64,000 nucleotides of DNA, taken from positions 4,278,001-4,342,000 of the forward strand of contig NC_064675.1 of assembly GCF_023278565.1 (NCBI RefSeq). The letters are read 5' to 3'. The notes under the pieces were generated by a model. That model was given only the letters and a program-made list of their open reading frames with translations, searched no databases and had not been told where the DNA came from. Of the stretch, positions 26,201 through 38,141 are shown one piece after another. This DNA is from Colletotrichum lupini (lineage: Eukaryota; Ascomycota; Sordariomycetes; Glomerellales; Glomerellaceae). Position numbers and translations under genes: made by a program. How positions within the stretch are numbered: position 1 is the first letter of the stretch; every line of letters starts with the position of its first letter.

Positions 26201-26224
26201 GCATCAGCAGGGCAAGGTTTGTAA
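20287..26224 (+). CDS. SNF2-family DNA translocase, ATRX/ARIP4-like
   Basis: Exons 20287-25290, 25346-25852 and 25958-26224 encode about 1925 residues. ATG sits in a perfect GCCACCATGG context. Residues 1-100 look like a small helical domain; a long linker follows with acidic runs (poly-Asp near residue 540). The two helicase lobes occupy about 920-1480: Walker A MGLGKT at 956-961, DEAH at 1089-1092, and motif VI QAVGRAYRIGQ at 1402-1412. The KPVYVYKFI ... GGTFEQ run after motif VI is typical of the ATRX/Rad54/ARIP4 branch, so chromatin or recombination remodelling in the nucleus is inferred. Intron 1 (GTAAAG, GGCTAAC, CACAG) and intron 2 (GTATGA, GCTAAC, CAG) lead to a C-terminal part ending in a poly-Asp block, a basic helix (REVAGRRRHRAPRLPTWAS) and a Ser/Ala tail. 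The exact acceptor of intron 2 may be 25957 or 25960. Confidence 0.9.
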
Positions 26225-28352
26225 GTGCGCTGGCTAGGCGTTTACAGGAGACGTTTAGGTAGTTCTTCTTTGGGGGGCATCTTCAGGCATCTTCGAAGGC
26301 ATGGGCGTTTGACGGCAATGCAGGACTGGCTTTATGATACCCTTTTTGGAGGCGTTCTTTTGGAGGTTTTCTGATTTCACGTGGAGGACTCATCAAGGGC
26401 GGCGTAAGAGTCATATGATATGATGTCAAAAAGGCATGCAATAACACCGAAAGTTGGTGCGCCTAGGAATTCGGCTCGAGGCTTACTCGGGGAAATCAGA
26501 CTCCTCAACATTAACGCGTGGTGGCGGATGCAACCAGTGATGGTTAACAGACTACTTGTTGAGATCGCAAAGTTCCGTGTCTTACTTCTTTACTTGTGTG
26601 GCTGACTGTATCCTCGTATTTATGATGTCGGATGGAACAAGCTGAGATAACTGCAAGTGACTTCGGCGAATGATGACAACGTACCCTAACGGCTCCTCCT
26701 GGCTCCATAGGTACTCCATGTTCCGCTGTTAGCACCAATATCAGGAGGGGGGCAGAGCACAGTTGAGACATGGGCGGGACATTGGCGATGTGACAAGGTG
26801 ACTAAGGCAACGACAACTGCAGCCCCGAAACATTGAAAATACCTAGGAGCCAAGCTCACGAATCTGCCTCATTGCTTACCTGTCTTTGATTCCATGTGTC
26901 TCTCGAGCTTGTGTGCCCTTTTGTTGTGCCCTCGTACAACACTATTGTACCTGCGGCGGGAATTGGCTCTGAAAAATACCGCTCTTCGGAAGCGGAAGCC
27001 ATGACCTATTGTAGGCTATACGGAACGGGCTCTGTCAAGTTCGGTCTCGGAAGACACCGGCGCAGTGTTCGTACGATTGATTTTGCAGGATCCACAGCGG
27101 TGTTTCCAGAAGAGCAAGGGTCTTGAAGAAAGGCCATGTGGGCATAAGAAAAGGAAGACGTTGGATCTTTGGTTACATAGTATTGCGTACGTACCTTAGG
27201 CAAATAAGTTCCGCGGAACTCAAGCGAGCAGCAAAGAGAAAAAAAGACAGTAGCAAACACCGAAACTGGGGTGGTGTTACCAAGAGAATTAAATAAAAAG
27301 GGACAAAAGGGATCTGACCTCAGGTCACTTTCGCATTTGCGCAGCGGTGTTGAGTTGGTCTGCCAATCAGGTGTCATCAGAAATTGGCTATGGACGAGCA
27401 GTGATTGGTTCAAGTGCCGACTTTCGGTATTCGGAGACTCCACTTTGCGGACTTAGGGGTCCCACCCATCAACACCGTACAAGACAACCCCGGCCCCATT
27501 GAATGAATGGGGATGTACCTGAGTACCTTGCGGCGATGGAAGTTTGGCAGTCCTCTCAGGTCTGCCATCTGGCCTTGAGGGACGTTGAGGATGAGAAATC
27601 GCGTGCAGCGGCACCCCCAGCCCACCGCCTAGAACCTAGAACACATGCGATGCGTTTAGGTTGGATCTCGGGGCGGGTTGCCCAGGCCTGACCTGAATTC
27701 CGCCCACCACTCACAAGAGTCCCAAAGGCTCCAAAAATGCGCAGGGCCGCACCTACCACACCCTGTGCCGAGTCGCTGGTGCGGCGTGCCGTTGGGGTGG
27801 TGCAGTGGTGCAGCGGTGCTGGGGTTCAAACTTCAGCCAGATGGCGGGGCGGCCGGTCGGCACGAGGTACACTGTACCTACCCTACTGCCCAGACCGTAA
27901 CCCTTCCACTGCGCCCTTGGGGATTTGGTGTCATGGCGACTCTTCACCGGAGACACTAAAATAAAGGACTTGTCCGGGAATCTGCTCGTTTTTCTCGCTT
28001 CCCCTTCCCGTTTTCTCCTCATCTTGCTTAACCTCTCTCTTTCCCCCCTTCTTCTCCTATTTCTGCCCTTTACCAGCAGGAATACCGTCTCAATTGTTGA
28101 TCTTAAGAGTCGACCGCTTCTTTCTGCCCATTGACCTGTGTTCAGCCCCTCAGCGCTGATCACTTTTCTCTGGCAAACCCGCTGACCTCACTCGCATCCA
28201 CGTCTCGCGCGCGCTTCGAGTCGCCACACACCGAAATCTACAAACAAAACCAGAGTCGCACCTAGTTCTCTGCTCCGAAACAAACCAAACTTGAACGATC
28301 ATCTCGAAAGCGAACCCGTACGATTTACCTCTGTCAGCCTTCGAGAATAACC
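26225..28352. other. Intergenic region upstream of HEM1
   Basis: About 2.1 kb with no supported gene. Short frames (for example near 26900-27440 and 27750-28160) lack family motifs. The last 350 bp are pyrimidine-rich and then AC-rich, and are the likely HEM1 promoter and leader. Confidence 0.5.
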
Positions 28353-30319
28353 ATGGAGGCTGCCCTGCGTCAATCCAAGGCCATGTGCCCCTTCTTGAAG
28401 TCGGCCTCGCCCGCCAAACTGCGCGCGCTGTCTACCTCGGCTCGTCCCCACGCCATTCAGGCAGCGCCCCAGACGACGGCCGTCTCTCCTTGCGGAGGAA
28501 CAATGTCCAAGTTGCAGCTCCTCGCCCACCGCTGCCCCGTCATGGGCAAGGCTCTGACTGTCCAGTCTGCCCAGTACGGCCATGGACGCCCGGCCAAGAT
28601 GGGAGGCTCTTCCTCTGTTGCTGGCATCCGCGCCTTGAGCACCAACTCCAAGCCCGGCCGCGCCAACATCCACACCAGCCGCAGCAAGGATGCCCGGGCC
28701 GTTGATGCTCCTTTGCTCAACAAAGGTATGGAGACCCTATTGTGAAGAGAAAAGGAAAGGAACCCTCCCCGCTGACCATTGATGTAGCTCAAGCTCCTCC
28801 CAGTATCCCGGCTGCTCGTCAGAGCGCTGCTTCGACTGTTGGTATGGGCAATTCGGACGCCTCTAAGGCCAAGTTCAACTACGAGGCCTACTACAACGCC
28901 GAGCTGGAGAAGAAGCACAAGGACAAGTCTTACCGCTACTTCAACAACATCAACCGTCTCGCCAAGGAATTCCCCCGTGCCCATATGGCTGGAAAGGAGG
29001 AGAAGGTTACCGTCTGGTGCGCCAATGACTACCTCGGAATGGGCCGCAATTCCCACGTTCTGAAGTCGATGCACGAGACCCTGGACGAGTACGGCGCCGG
29101 TGCTGGTGGCACGAGAAACATCTCTGGACACAACAAGCACGCTGTCGAATTGGAGGGCACGATTGCCAAACTGCATGCCAAGGAGGCCGCGCTCGTCTTC
29201 AGCTCTTGCTATGTGGCCAACGATGCCACTCTGGCGACTCTGGGTAGCAAGATGCCCGAGTGTGTCATTCTGTCAGACAGCCTGAATCATGCGTCTATGA
29301 TTCAGGGTATTCGTCATTCCGGAACGAAGAAGATTGTCTTCAAGCACAACGACGTTGCGGACCTCGAGGCCAAGTTGGCGTCGCTGCCGCTTCACATTCC
29401 CAAGCTGATTGCGTTCGAGTCCGTTTACAGCATGTGTGGATCGATTGGACCCATTGAGGAGATTTGCGACTTGGCCGAGAAATACGGCGCCATCACGTTC
29501 CTCGACGAAGTCCATGCCGTCGGCATGTACGGCCCGCACGGCGCCGGTGTCGCGGAGCACTTGGACTTTGAAGCGCATCAGCAGGGCCGCCCCAAGGGCA
29601 GCATCATGGATCGCATTGACATCATCACTGGTACCCTCGGAAAGGCATACGGATGCGTTGGTGGCTATATTGCCGGGAGCGCCAAGCTCGTTGACATGAT
29701 CCGCTCCCTCGCCCCCGGATTCATCTTCACCACGTCACTCCCGCCCGCGACGATGGCCGGCGCAAAGACGGCCATTGAGTACCAGATGGACTACGACGGC
29801 GACCGTCGCCTTCAGCAGCTCCACACCCGCGCGGTCAAGGAGGCCCTGAACGACCGCGACATCCCCGTCATCCCCAACCCCTCCCATATCATCCCCATCC
29901 TGGTTGGCAACGCCGAGCTCGCCAAGCAGGCTTCGGATATGTTGCTCCAGGACTACCAGATCTACGTGCAGTCCATCAACTACCCCACGGTTCCTGTTGG
30001 ACAGGAGAGACTGCGCGTCACTCCCACCCCTGGCCACAAGAAGGAGTACCGCGATCAGCTTGTCCAGGCGCTCGACGAGATCTGGACCAAGCTCGGCATC
30101 AAGCGTACTTCTGAATGGGCTGCCGAGGGCGGCTTCATTGGCGTCGGAGAGGCTGACGCCGCTCCCGAGGAGCCCCTGTGGACTGACAACCAGCTTGGCA
30201 TCGAGCAGGCTGCGAAGGAGATCAAGGCCGCGGGAAACATCAGCAACGGCTTCGTCGAGGCCCTGCTGGAGCGTGAGTCCAAGGCGACGACTGGTCAGGC
30301 CGTGAGCTCTGCCATTTGA
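28353..30319 (+). CDS. HEM1: 5-aminolevulinate synthase, mitochondrial
   Basis: Exons 28353-28725 and 28788-30319 encode 634 residues; the 62-bp intron (GTATGG...GTAG, GCTGACC branch) joins LLNK to AQAPPS. The enzyme condenses glycine and succinyl-CoA in the mitochondrial matrix, the first step of haem synthesis, using pyridoxal phosphate. The long presequence carries two Cys-Pro heme-regulatory-type motifs, C12-P13 (MCPFL) and C61-P62 (RCPVM). The catalytic core begins near [17 protein letters not shown] and shows [12 protein letters not shown], the cofactor aspartate in [12 protein letters not shown], and TGTLGKAYG with Lys410 as the expected Schiff-base lysine. Length fits fungal HEM1. The C-terminal extension of about 60 residues after the core is also usual in Pezizomycotina. 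Confidence 0.96.
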
Positions 30320-31365
30320 TACATTTCACGTTCTCCGAGGTTGTCTGGTTTTTCTTAGTTAAGAAAAACCAGCACCAACCATTTCGACGTTGATATCTGA
30401 AAGCAAAGGGGAGCTCATCGGGCCTAGACCACGTTCTTTGGAGCGATCAACAAGTTTTTTGTGTGATATGAAGACCCACGTCCCGTGGCCACAATTGTTC
30501 TCTTTCGATTTGAGATTGATGATTTCGTCTATATGACGGGATTTGACTCTCAGTGTTGGTCGCAATAACCAATAGTTTACAAAATATGAATGTCATTTAT
30601 TGACAGATTTATTCATCAACCTCTACTTCTTTTGGTCAATACGTGATATAGTGAAGCTTGTGTTACTCCCTGCCAAGAGTCATCCGAAGTAGGCAATTAG
30701 CCGGCCGGGATACTTCATGCATGGCTGACATTTGGGAATCGCAAAGTCAATTTATGCGAATGCGGTCTTCCCCGTCCCCGGGCTCGGCGAGGAAAGCTCA
30801 GCCCGATGTAAACCCGGCACTTGCCCAGACGGGTCTCCGCGGTGCCCGCCCGCCCATCAGCTGGGGGTGAGATGAGATGGGATGGGACTGCTACGTTGAA
30901 GCATGAGGCGTGTGCCACATCTAATTAGCAGAGTCCAGTGCGACAACACCAAAAGCGGACTTTCCAAGACGTGGCTTGGCCCGCCCAGTGTCTGACTCAG
31001 CAACTCCGACGGAGGCCGGCAACGCAGAATTGCTCCGTCTCCGTTCGAGAAAGCCTTCTTCATTGGTTGGGGGAAGGGGTAGGGGGTCCCCTAAGTCCCC
31101 GTCATTGCTAACTGGGGTGGTGTGTGTCTTGACTTACACGCAACTCAGGAGATCCGTCATGAATTAAGGCAGGCAACTCAAATGAGAAAAGGATTACGAC
31201 GCGAATTGGAAAATCCTGCTAACAGAGGAGTGGTGTTTCATGTCTTTTGCTTTACTCTAGCTTGATCGTTGCTTGTTCTATTTTAGCTCACTACATCTTT
31301 TCTCGCCACTTATGAGTTCAAGTTAGAGAGGAGAGACAGAGAGAGAGAACAATTACCACGGCAAA
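30320..31365. other. Intergenic region HEM1-Zn2Cys6 gene
   Basis: About 1 kb; no gene seen. The last 50 bp before the next ATG are a GAGAGA-rich leader. Confidence 0.5.
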
Positions 31366-33636
31366 ATGGATACCGATCACAGGGCCAAAGGCCCGCGAGC
31401 GTGTACGACCTGCGCCAAGGCTAAGGCGAGGTGTATCTCGGGCCCGGATGGAAGTAACAAATGCGAACGGTATTTTATCTCTGTCGTATTCGCGCGCATT
31501 GCGAGAACGAAACACTGACTGGGAGAAACAGATGCCACAGGCTCCGCAAGCCGTGCGGTTCGCAGACCCCTGCGCCGCCCAGGGCGAAGAAGGAACCCAA
31601 GCCTACCAAAGTCTCTGAGCTGGAGAAGAGGCTGGATGAGTTGACGACGCAGTTGAGCGCGACGACGCAGCAGCCGCATCAGGGCGGTGTTGGTGTTGGT
31701 GGCAGGAGGAGCAGCGAGGTCGCGACGACCGTCGCCAACGGGACCGTCGTCGGGAGCGCAAACTCGCCGCTTCCGCCTAGCGGTAGCATCGCGCCGGCGT
31801 CGGCTAGGATACCGATCAACTGCGATCACCTTTTCCCGCCAGAGGAGGTCATCGTCGTCGGGGGCGAGGGGGGGTGGTCCGACACGTCGCCTGCGCCGAG
31901 TGCGTCTACGGCGGATGATCACCATACGGTCGGGAGCAGCCAAACCGACAACGGCGGCGCCTCGGGGATGGGGTCCGCGTCTACAGCACCGAACGAGTCA
32001 CCCTGGCCGCTGAACAACGAGCAGAGTAAAGTTCTTCAAGTATTTCTGGACGACATGCAGCCGCTGTACCCCTTTGTCATTGTACCCCCTCACATGAGCC
32101 CTACGCAGCTGGCCGCCGAGAGGCCGTTCCTGTGGAAGGGCATTATGATGACGGCGTGCCACTTGGACGCGACGAAGCAGGTTCTGCTAGGGGAAGAGCT
32201 GTTGCAGGATATCGTGCAGGCGGCGTTCATGAAGCCCAAAAAGAGCCTAGACGTGCTGCAGGGGCTGCAGCTCCTGATTGCATGGTACCACTACAACATC
32301 AACAGTTACCAGCTCACGAACCTGCTGTTCCTGGCGCGGTCGATGTGCGTTAGTTTGGGTTTCAAGGATAGTCCCATGCAGCTGGCCGAGCGAGGCGGGA
32401 AGGGGACGGGGCTCTCTATTAGTTTCCAGAAGCCTGAGAGTGAGGCGAGGAAGGTGCAGACGCCGGAGCAGATTTCGGCGCAGTTGGAGCTGATGAGGGC
32501 TTTTGCTGGATGTTATTACCTCAACACACTGTGAGTAATTGCCTGACTATGTGAACGGGAGAGGGCTGACCACGGGGGGGTGAAAGCGTCTTCACGACGA
32601 ATAAGCGGCCAGACGCCTTTATGAACACGACGTACCTCGAGTCTTGCTGCCGACAGATTGAGGAGGCGGCGGAGTACCCCAACGACGCGCTCCTGGTACA
32701 CCTCTTCAAGATTCAGCAACTCGCGCAGACAATTTCTCTCACGCTCGGGACGGAGAGCACGAGCTTCCAGTCGCTGCAGCTGCCCCTGACCATGGTCGTC
32801 CAGAGTTTCCAGCAGCAGCTCGACATCTTCAAGACGTCGCTGCCGGAGCATCTCAAAGACAATGGTATGTTAAGATAACCCCTTTAACATGTATGCGTTT
32901 GTGGATGGGATATCTGACAAAAAACACAGTCGGCCTCCTCGCGCACATCAGCATAGCGCAAGTTCTCCTCTACGAAATCGGCATCCCCGAAGCCCGGGGC
33001 CCGGCCTCCTTCATCTCCCTCACGGAACGCCTCGAGCTCCTCTGGGGCTGCTGCAGCGCCGCCAAACAGTTTCTCGAGATCCGCTTCCCGCGCAACCACC
33101 TCAGCTTGCAGCCGCGCTTCACCTGCCTCAGCTCATCGGATTTCCTGTACGTCTTCATCGTGTGCCTGAAGCTCATGACGCTCGACCAGGTGCCCGGATG
33201 GGACCTGCCGCTGGTGCAGAAGCACCTCGACCTCGGCGGGGTCGTCGAGAGCCAGGTGGCGCACTTGGAGGTTTTTGTGGCGCATCGGAGCGGGAAGTTT
33301 AGGAGGGCGGCGGCGGACGCGGCTGCTGCGAGGGGGGAAGAAGAAGCGAGAGGTCCAGCGACGGATGTGCCGGGCCCGAAGGTGGTCGATCCGTTCGTGA
33401 GGCTGACGGAGATGCTGCGGTACTTCAAGGATATCGTCAAGGGCGAGCTGTGCGGTCTCAAGTCGCAGCCGGCGATCCAGGAGCCGATTCAGTTGCCCGC
33501 CAACTTGTCGGACGGGACGCAGGCCATGATTCGGGATCTGGATGCGTCGTTTTGGACGGGCGTGCTTGGAGAGGATGCTGCTGGGACGTGGGATGTCGGG
33601 AGTATGTTTCCTTCCATGGACTGGACTGCCACTTAA
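31366..33636 (+). CDS. Zn2Cys6 transcription factor
   Basis: Exons 31366-31469, 31532-32530, 32587-32864 and 32930-33636 encode 695 residues; introns are 62, 56 and 65 bp. The DNA-binding cluster at residues 13-43 has spacing C-x2-C-x6-C-x9-C-x2-C-x6-C, and the first intron falls between the fourth and fifth cysteines. A short Lys-rich linker and a probable coiled coil (VSELEKRLDELTTQLSATT) follow, suggesting dimerisation. The fungal-specific middle region starts near FPFV-like LYPFVIVPPHM and contains GLQLLIAWYHYNINSYQLTN and ARSMCVSLGF. It is a nuclear regulator; its targets cannot be read from the sequence. No biosynthetic cluster surrounds it. The first ATG of the frame is used, after a purine-rich leader. 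Confidence 0.9.
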
Positions 33637-34536
33637 CGTTCGTTGGCCGGATCATGCGTCCGGAGACGAGGGGCTTTGGGAGAATTTGTGGAACACTACC
33701 ACCAGCGGAGAACCGACCGGGACTGACGCATATGAATGTGATGAATTATGATATGGGAAGGAGAGAGTTCTCACCTCGCCTTCTTAGGGTTTTGTTGGCA
33801 CAGTACCAACGAACAGAGGAATATCAAGAGAAGGGTGTCTTTTCCAGGGACTATCTTTTACTACTACCGATCTGAAAAGGAGACAAGCAAGCGGGCTGCC
33901 CTCTACTTGGAGGCCAAGAAAAGAGGGGGTTATTTGTTTTTGGAGTTTCCCATAAGGAGTTTAGCAGGTTCACCCAGCATTTCATGCATCTTGTAGTTTT
34001 ATCTTTGTAACAAGCGAAAATCTCAATCCAAAGTCTCTAAAGCTACCTAGTGTGCACAATACTGATGTGCTGAAGAAGATTGCATAGGATAGTATTGATC
34101 AGTACTGTGTAATCACAGTTGTGTCTTCTAATGCGGTGAAACGAGCATTTCGATTCCACAATGTTTGCGAGTATATAACAAATCGAACGGTCCCGTGAGT
34201 TCCTGTCAAGATTGATCTGGATCCAGGTGGCATCACGAGTGCCAATTCTTCTGCGATGAGCCAAACGGGTAGTTAATGTCGTCACCGACAACCCCACCAC
34301 AACCCGCGTCCCGCAGCCATCGGCGCCATCGGAGAAGCGGCCGTTCCGTCCTCGGCCGCAAGTATCCGCATTTACACACTGAAAAAACCGGCGCCGATCC
34401 AAGTAACGCAGTCATCCCACCTCCGATCCAATATTCCCTCACCCGGCGACAATCTGACATCTGGCTTCCCTTCTCTTCATCCCGTCCTCCCCTCACCCTC
34501 CCTTCTCTAGACTCAAGTAGAATTAACCCAACCACG
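33637..34536. other. Intergenic region upstream of THI6
   Basis: 900 bp. No gene seen. I looked for a thiamine-pyrophosphate riboswitch (CTGAGA and ACCTGAT cores) in the THI6 leader and found none. Confidence 0.5.
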
Positions 34537-36439
34537 ATGCCGAAACCAACAGTAGACTACTCCCTCTACCTCGTCACCGACTCCACCCCCGCCATCCTCG
34601 GCGGCCGCGACCTGTCGTCCGTCGTCGCGGCCGCCGCCCGGGGCGGCGTCACCATCGTGCAGTACCGCGACAAGACGAGCGACACGGGCGAGCTCGTCGC
34701 CAATGCCAGGAAGCTGCACGCCGTCTGCCGCGAGGCGGGCGTGCCGCTGCTCATCAACGACCGGGTCGATGTCGCGCTCGCTGTTGGGTGTGAGGGTGTG
34801 CATATCGGGCAGGATGATATGGGTGAGCATTTCTTTTCTTTCTTTCTCTCTTCTTCTTTTCTGCGTTTTCTACCTCAAGATTGTGTTCTTCTTGAGCTGG
34901 TGACTCGTCCCGTTCCTCATGAATACGTCTCTTGTGCTGCTGGGGTGAGAATAGAATCTAAGAAAGGGGCATGGCTGACATCCAACTAGAGCTCACTGCC
35001 GCGAGAAAGATCCTCGGCCCGGACGCCATCATCGGTGTCACGGCCAGCACCATCGAGGAGGCCCTCAAGGCCTGTGAGGATGGAGCAGACTACCTAGGCA
35101 TCGGCACCGTCTTTGCCACATCAACGTACGTTTCTCATCCCTTCTCAGTCTTCCAACTCTATCAGTTCGGCACTCCATGTCTCGTCAACATAACCAACTC
35201 ACTTCAAATCCCTGCTACCTCACTCACTAACACACCCCCCCCAGCAAAGAAAACACAAAACACATCATCGGCACCGCAGGCCTCCGCACAATCCTCACCA
35301 AGCTCGCCGCGGCAGGCCACCTCCCCCGCGTAAAGACGGTCTGCATCGGCGGCCTCAACCCCTCCAACATCCAGCGCGTCCTCTACCAGTCCGCCAACCC
35401 CGACGCATCATCCCCCGCAAGCCTCGACGGCGTCGCCCTCGTCAGCGCCATCGTCGCCGCCAAGGACCCGGAATCCGCCTCCCGCAACCTCCTCGAGCTC
35501 GTGAAAACGAGCCCGTCGTACCGAAGCACCACCTCTTCCTCCTCCGGCTCCGGTTCCGATGCCTCTGCCTCCCCCGTCGACGTCGACAACCTCCTCGCCC
35601 AGATCCCCTCCGTAATCACCTGCGTAGCAACAACCTCCCCCCTCTCCCACAACATGACAAACCTGGTCGTCCAAAACTTCGCCGCAAACGTCGCCCTCGC
35701 CGTCGGTGCATCCCCCATCATGGCAAACTACGGCCAGGAAGCCCCCGACCTCGCGCGTCTAGGCGGCAGCCTCGTCGTGAACATGGGCACCGTCACCCCC
35801 GACGGCATCGCAAACTACCTCCTCGCCTTGTCCGCCTACAACGCCGCGCGCAGGCCCGTGGTGTTCGATCCCGTCGGCGCGGGCGCCACGTCGATCCGGA
35901 GGAACGCCGTCAAGACGATCCTGGCGGGCGGGTACCTGGATCTCATCAAGGGCAACGAGGGGGAGATCAAGACGGTGTGGGGTGAGGGGGCGCTGGAGCA
36001 GCAAAAGGGGGTCGATTCGTCGTCTACTCTGGCCCCGGCGCAGAAAGCAAAGCTGGTGCGGGACCTCGCGAGGAGGGAGAGGAACGTGGTGCTCATGACG
36101 GGCAAGACGGATTACCTATCAGACGGCAAGCGCACGCTGGCCGTAGACAACGGGCACGAGCTGCTGGGCCAGATCACGGGCACGGGGTGCGTGTTGGGCA
36201 CGACCGTCTCGGCTATGCTGGCGGCGTGGGCGGACGAGGATAAGTTGCTCGCTGTGCTGGCGGGGTTGCTGCACTTTGAGATTGCGGCTGAGCGGGCTGC
36301 TGTGCGGGCTGATGTACAGGGTCCGGGGACGTTTGTGCCGGCGTTTATTGATGAACTTGCGAGGGTGAGGAGGGTGACTGTCGAGGGGGATCTGACGTGG
36401 TTGCAAGGGGTCAAGGTCAAGGCTGTCGAAGTTGAGTGA
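34537..36439 (+). CDS. THI6: Bifunctional thiamine phosphate synthase / hydroxyethylthiazole kinase
   Basis: Exons 34537-34822, 34990-35125 and 35245-36439 encode 538 residues. The introns are 167 bp (GTGAGC...CTAG) and 119 bp (GTACGT...CCAG); joins give DDM/ELTAARKILGP and ATST/KENTKHIIGTAGLR. Residues 1 to about 230 are the TIM-barrel thiamine-phosphate synthase (YLVTDS, VQYRDK, LINDRVDVAL, GVHIGQDD). After a Ser-rich linker comes hydroxyethylthiazole kinase (about 255-538): SPLSHNMTNLVVQNF, GNEGEI and TGTGC with Cys456. The kinase makes thiazole phosphate and the synthase couples it to the pyrimidine to give thiamine phosphate. The fusion is the usual fungal arrangement. It converges on the isochorismatase-like gene with 135 bp between stops. 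Confidence 0.95.
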
Positions 36440-36574
36440 GAGGGAAGTCCTCTCTCTTTCTCGATCTTCTCTCTCTTGCATCTGGGACGTAAATATAGAA
36501 AAGGCCAGGAATCTCTTGTAGATGTATACCTCTATAACGCAAAACTCATTTCTACCCAAAAAAGAACCCCCCAT

Positions 36575-37271
36575 CTAAATCTTGGGCGCCAAAGCCTGCA
36601 AAACCTCTTTCGTATCCTTCCCCGTATCCTTGACCAACCCGACAACGCTCTTAAACTCGGGCCGCGCCGCATCCCCCATCATCTCATAAATCACGCTCTC
36701 GCTCGTCGTCACCGTGACCCCCTCCCCCCTCAACCTCGCCAGCGCGATCGGCACCTCCTCGCGGTTACAGCTACTCACCCCGTCCGCGAGCACATACACC
36801 TTATGCCCCTCGGCCAACAAATCCAGCGCCGTCTGCGTCACGCAGATATGCGACTCGATGCCCACGATCAACACCTCGTGCTTCCCCTTCCCCTCGAACT
36901 GCGCAGCAATCTCGGGAACCCACATGCTGAACTTGGTCTTATCCACGGACGGGCGCACGAGGTCCGATTCTTGGAGGTAGGGCGCGAGCTCGGTGACGGT
37001 GTCGCCTAGGCGGGCGCGGTTCTGGGTCGTGGTGTAGACTGGGATCTTGAGTGTGTCTGCGGCGCGGAGGAGCTTGGAGGTTGTCTTTACGACCTTGTCG
37101 AATTCGAAGATTGCGTTGCGGAACTTGTCTTGGAGGTCGCAGACGCTGGTACAACATTATGTTTGTAAGCAGGCCATCCGTATTGTAACGACAGTGTGGA
37201 AGCATTCAGGGGGGCCATCAAACGCACAAAATGACCGGCCTTTGCAGGCGGCGAGTCGCGGGGTCAGACAT
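36575..37271 (-). CDS. Isochorismatase-fold hydrolase
   Basis: Exons 37271-37228 and 37145-36575 encode 204 residues. The 82-bp intron uses a GTGCGT donor and joins RPVI-F/VCDLQDKFR. The cysteine-hydrolase triad is visible: Asp18 (VCDLQ), Lys84 (DKTKFSMW) and Cys116 (GIESHICVTQTA). The protein has no signal peptide or clear targeting sequence. The family includes isochorismatases, nicotinamidases and ISOC1-type proteins; length and motifs resemble the small ISOC/YcaC-like group, for which the substrate is usually unknown. Nothing nearby indicates siderophore synthesis. The first exon is only 44 nt. Confidence 0.92.
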
Positions 37272-38141
37272 GCTCGCGGTCGTCAGGAAGCGGGGTCGGA
37301 ATAGGAGTCCGGACGGTCGAGGTTGTGCTAATTGAGGGAAAGGTAGATGTGCCCGGAGAGTTCTTGTAATCGACATGTCCCGCGGGAAGGGAGGAAAGGA
37401 AATCAGACCATCAATAGAATCAGAGGAGAAAAAAAAGGTCACCAAGGTCGGTCATTCCGTGACTCGGAGCTTAGAGACTCGGCACGTCACACTCGGCCTT
37501 GGAGCAGTGCGGGGAACCGGCGCATCCAAGTGGGGTAAGTTAGTGCCGGACCGGGCCTCTCTGGACACTGCAGACTGAGAGGTGCATTGAAGAATTCATG
37601 TACGTGACCTCGCAGAGGCCCTGGGCTGCCCATGACGGACCGCAACCAACAATCCAAACGCAAGGTACCTGCAGTACAGAAATAGCAATCATCTCCTGGC
37701 TGGTTGGGTGGCTGCAGGTTGGGAAACAGCAGAGCCGGCATCACCTCTGATATATCACTTTCTGGGCTTTGGCCCACAGAGGTGGACCAAAAGAAGATCC
37801 TCAATGCAGCTAACGTTGTGGGCGTCCTAGTAGCCGATCTGGGTTGGGCGTGGCTACCTGGGGAAATATTGGACGCTCTTTGAACTCATAGATTTTTGTT
37901 TATTGGTTTCCGCTGGGCGGAGTTTTCTAGCCATAGTGCCATGAAAGCCATATGTCATGGCAGACTACATGGCTACCTACTAGTTGGCCTTGCTTGCGTT
38001 GTTTTGAAGCCTGCCATCTCACCGCTTCATGCTGGAGGGAGTCGTCTTGCAAAAGCAAAGAAAAAGAAGATTACTGCTCTGGCCATGTTCGACCACCTTC
38101 GCGTCCAGTGCCACCGGGGCTTTGCGCTCTCTCCGCTCCAA
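37272..38141. other. Intergenic region, minus-strand promoter side
   Basis: 870 bp between the start of the isochorismatase gene and the stop of the next minus-strand gene. No gene was seen; short frames lack motifs. Confidence 0.5.

Noticed and set aside
33637..34990. TPP riboswitch in the THI6 leader or first intron
   Set aside because: The conserved CTGAGA and ACCTGAT cores were not found; the long first intron is just pyrimidine-rich.
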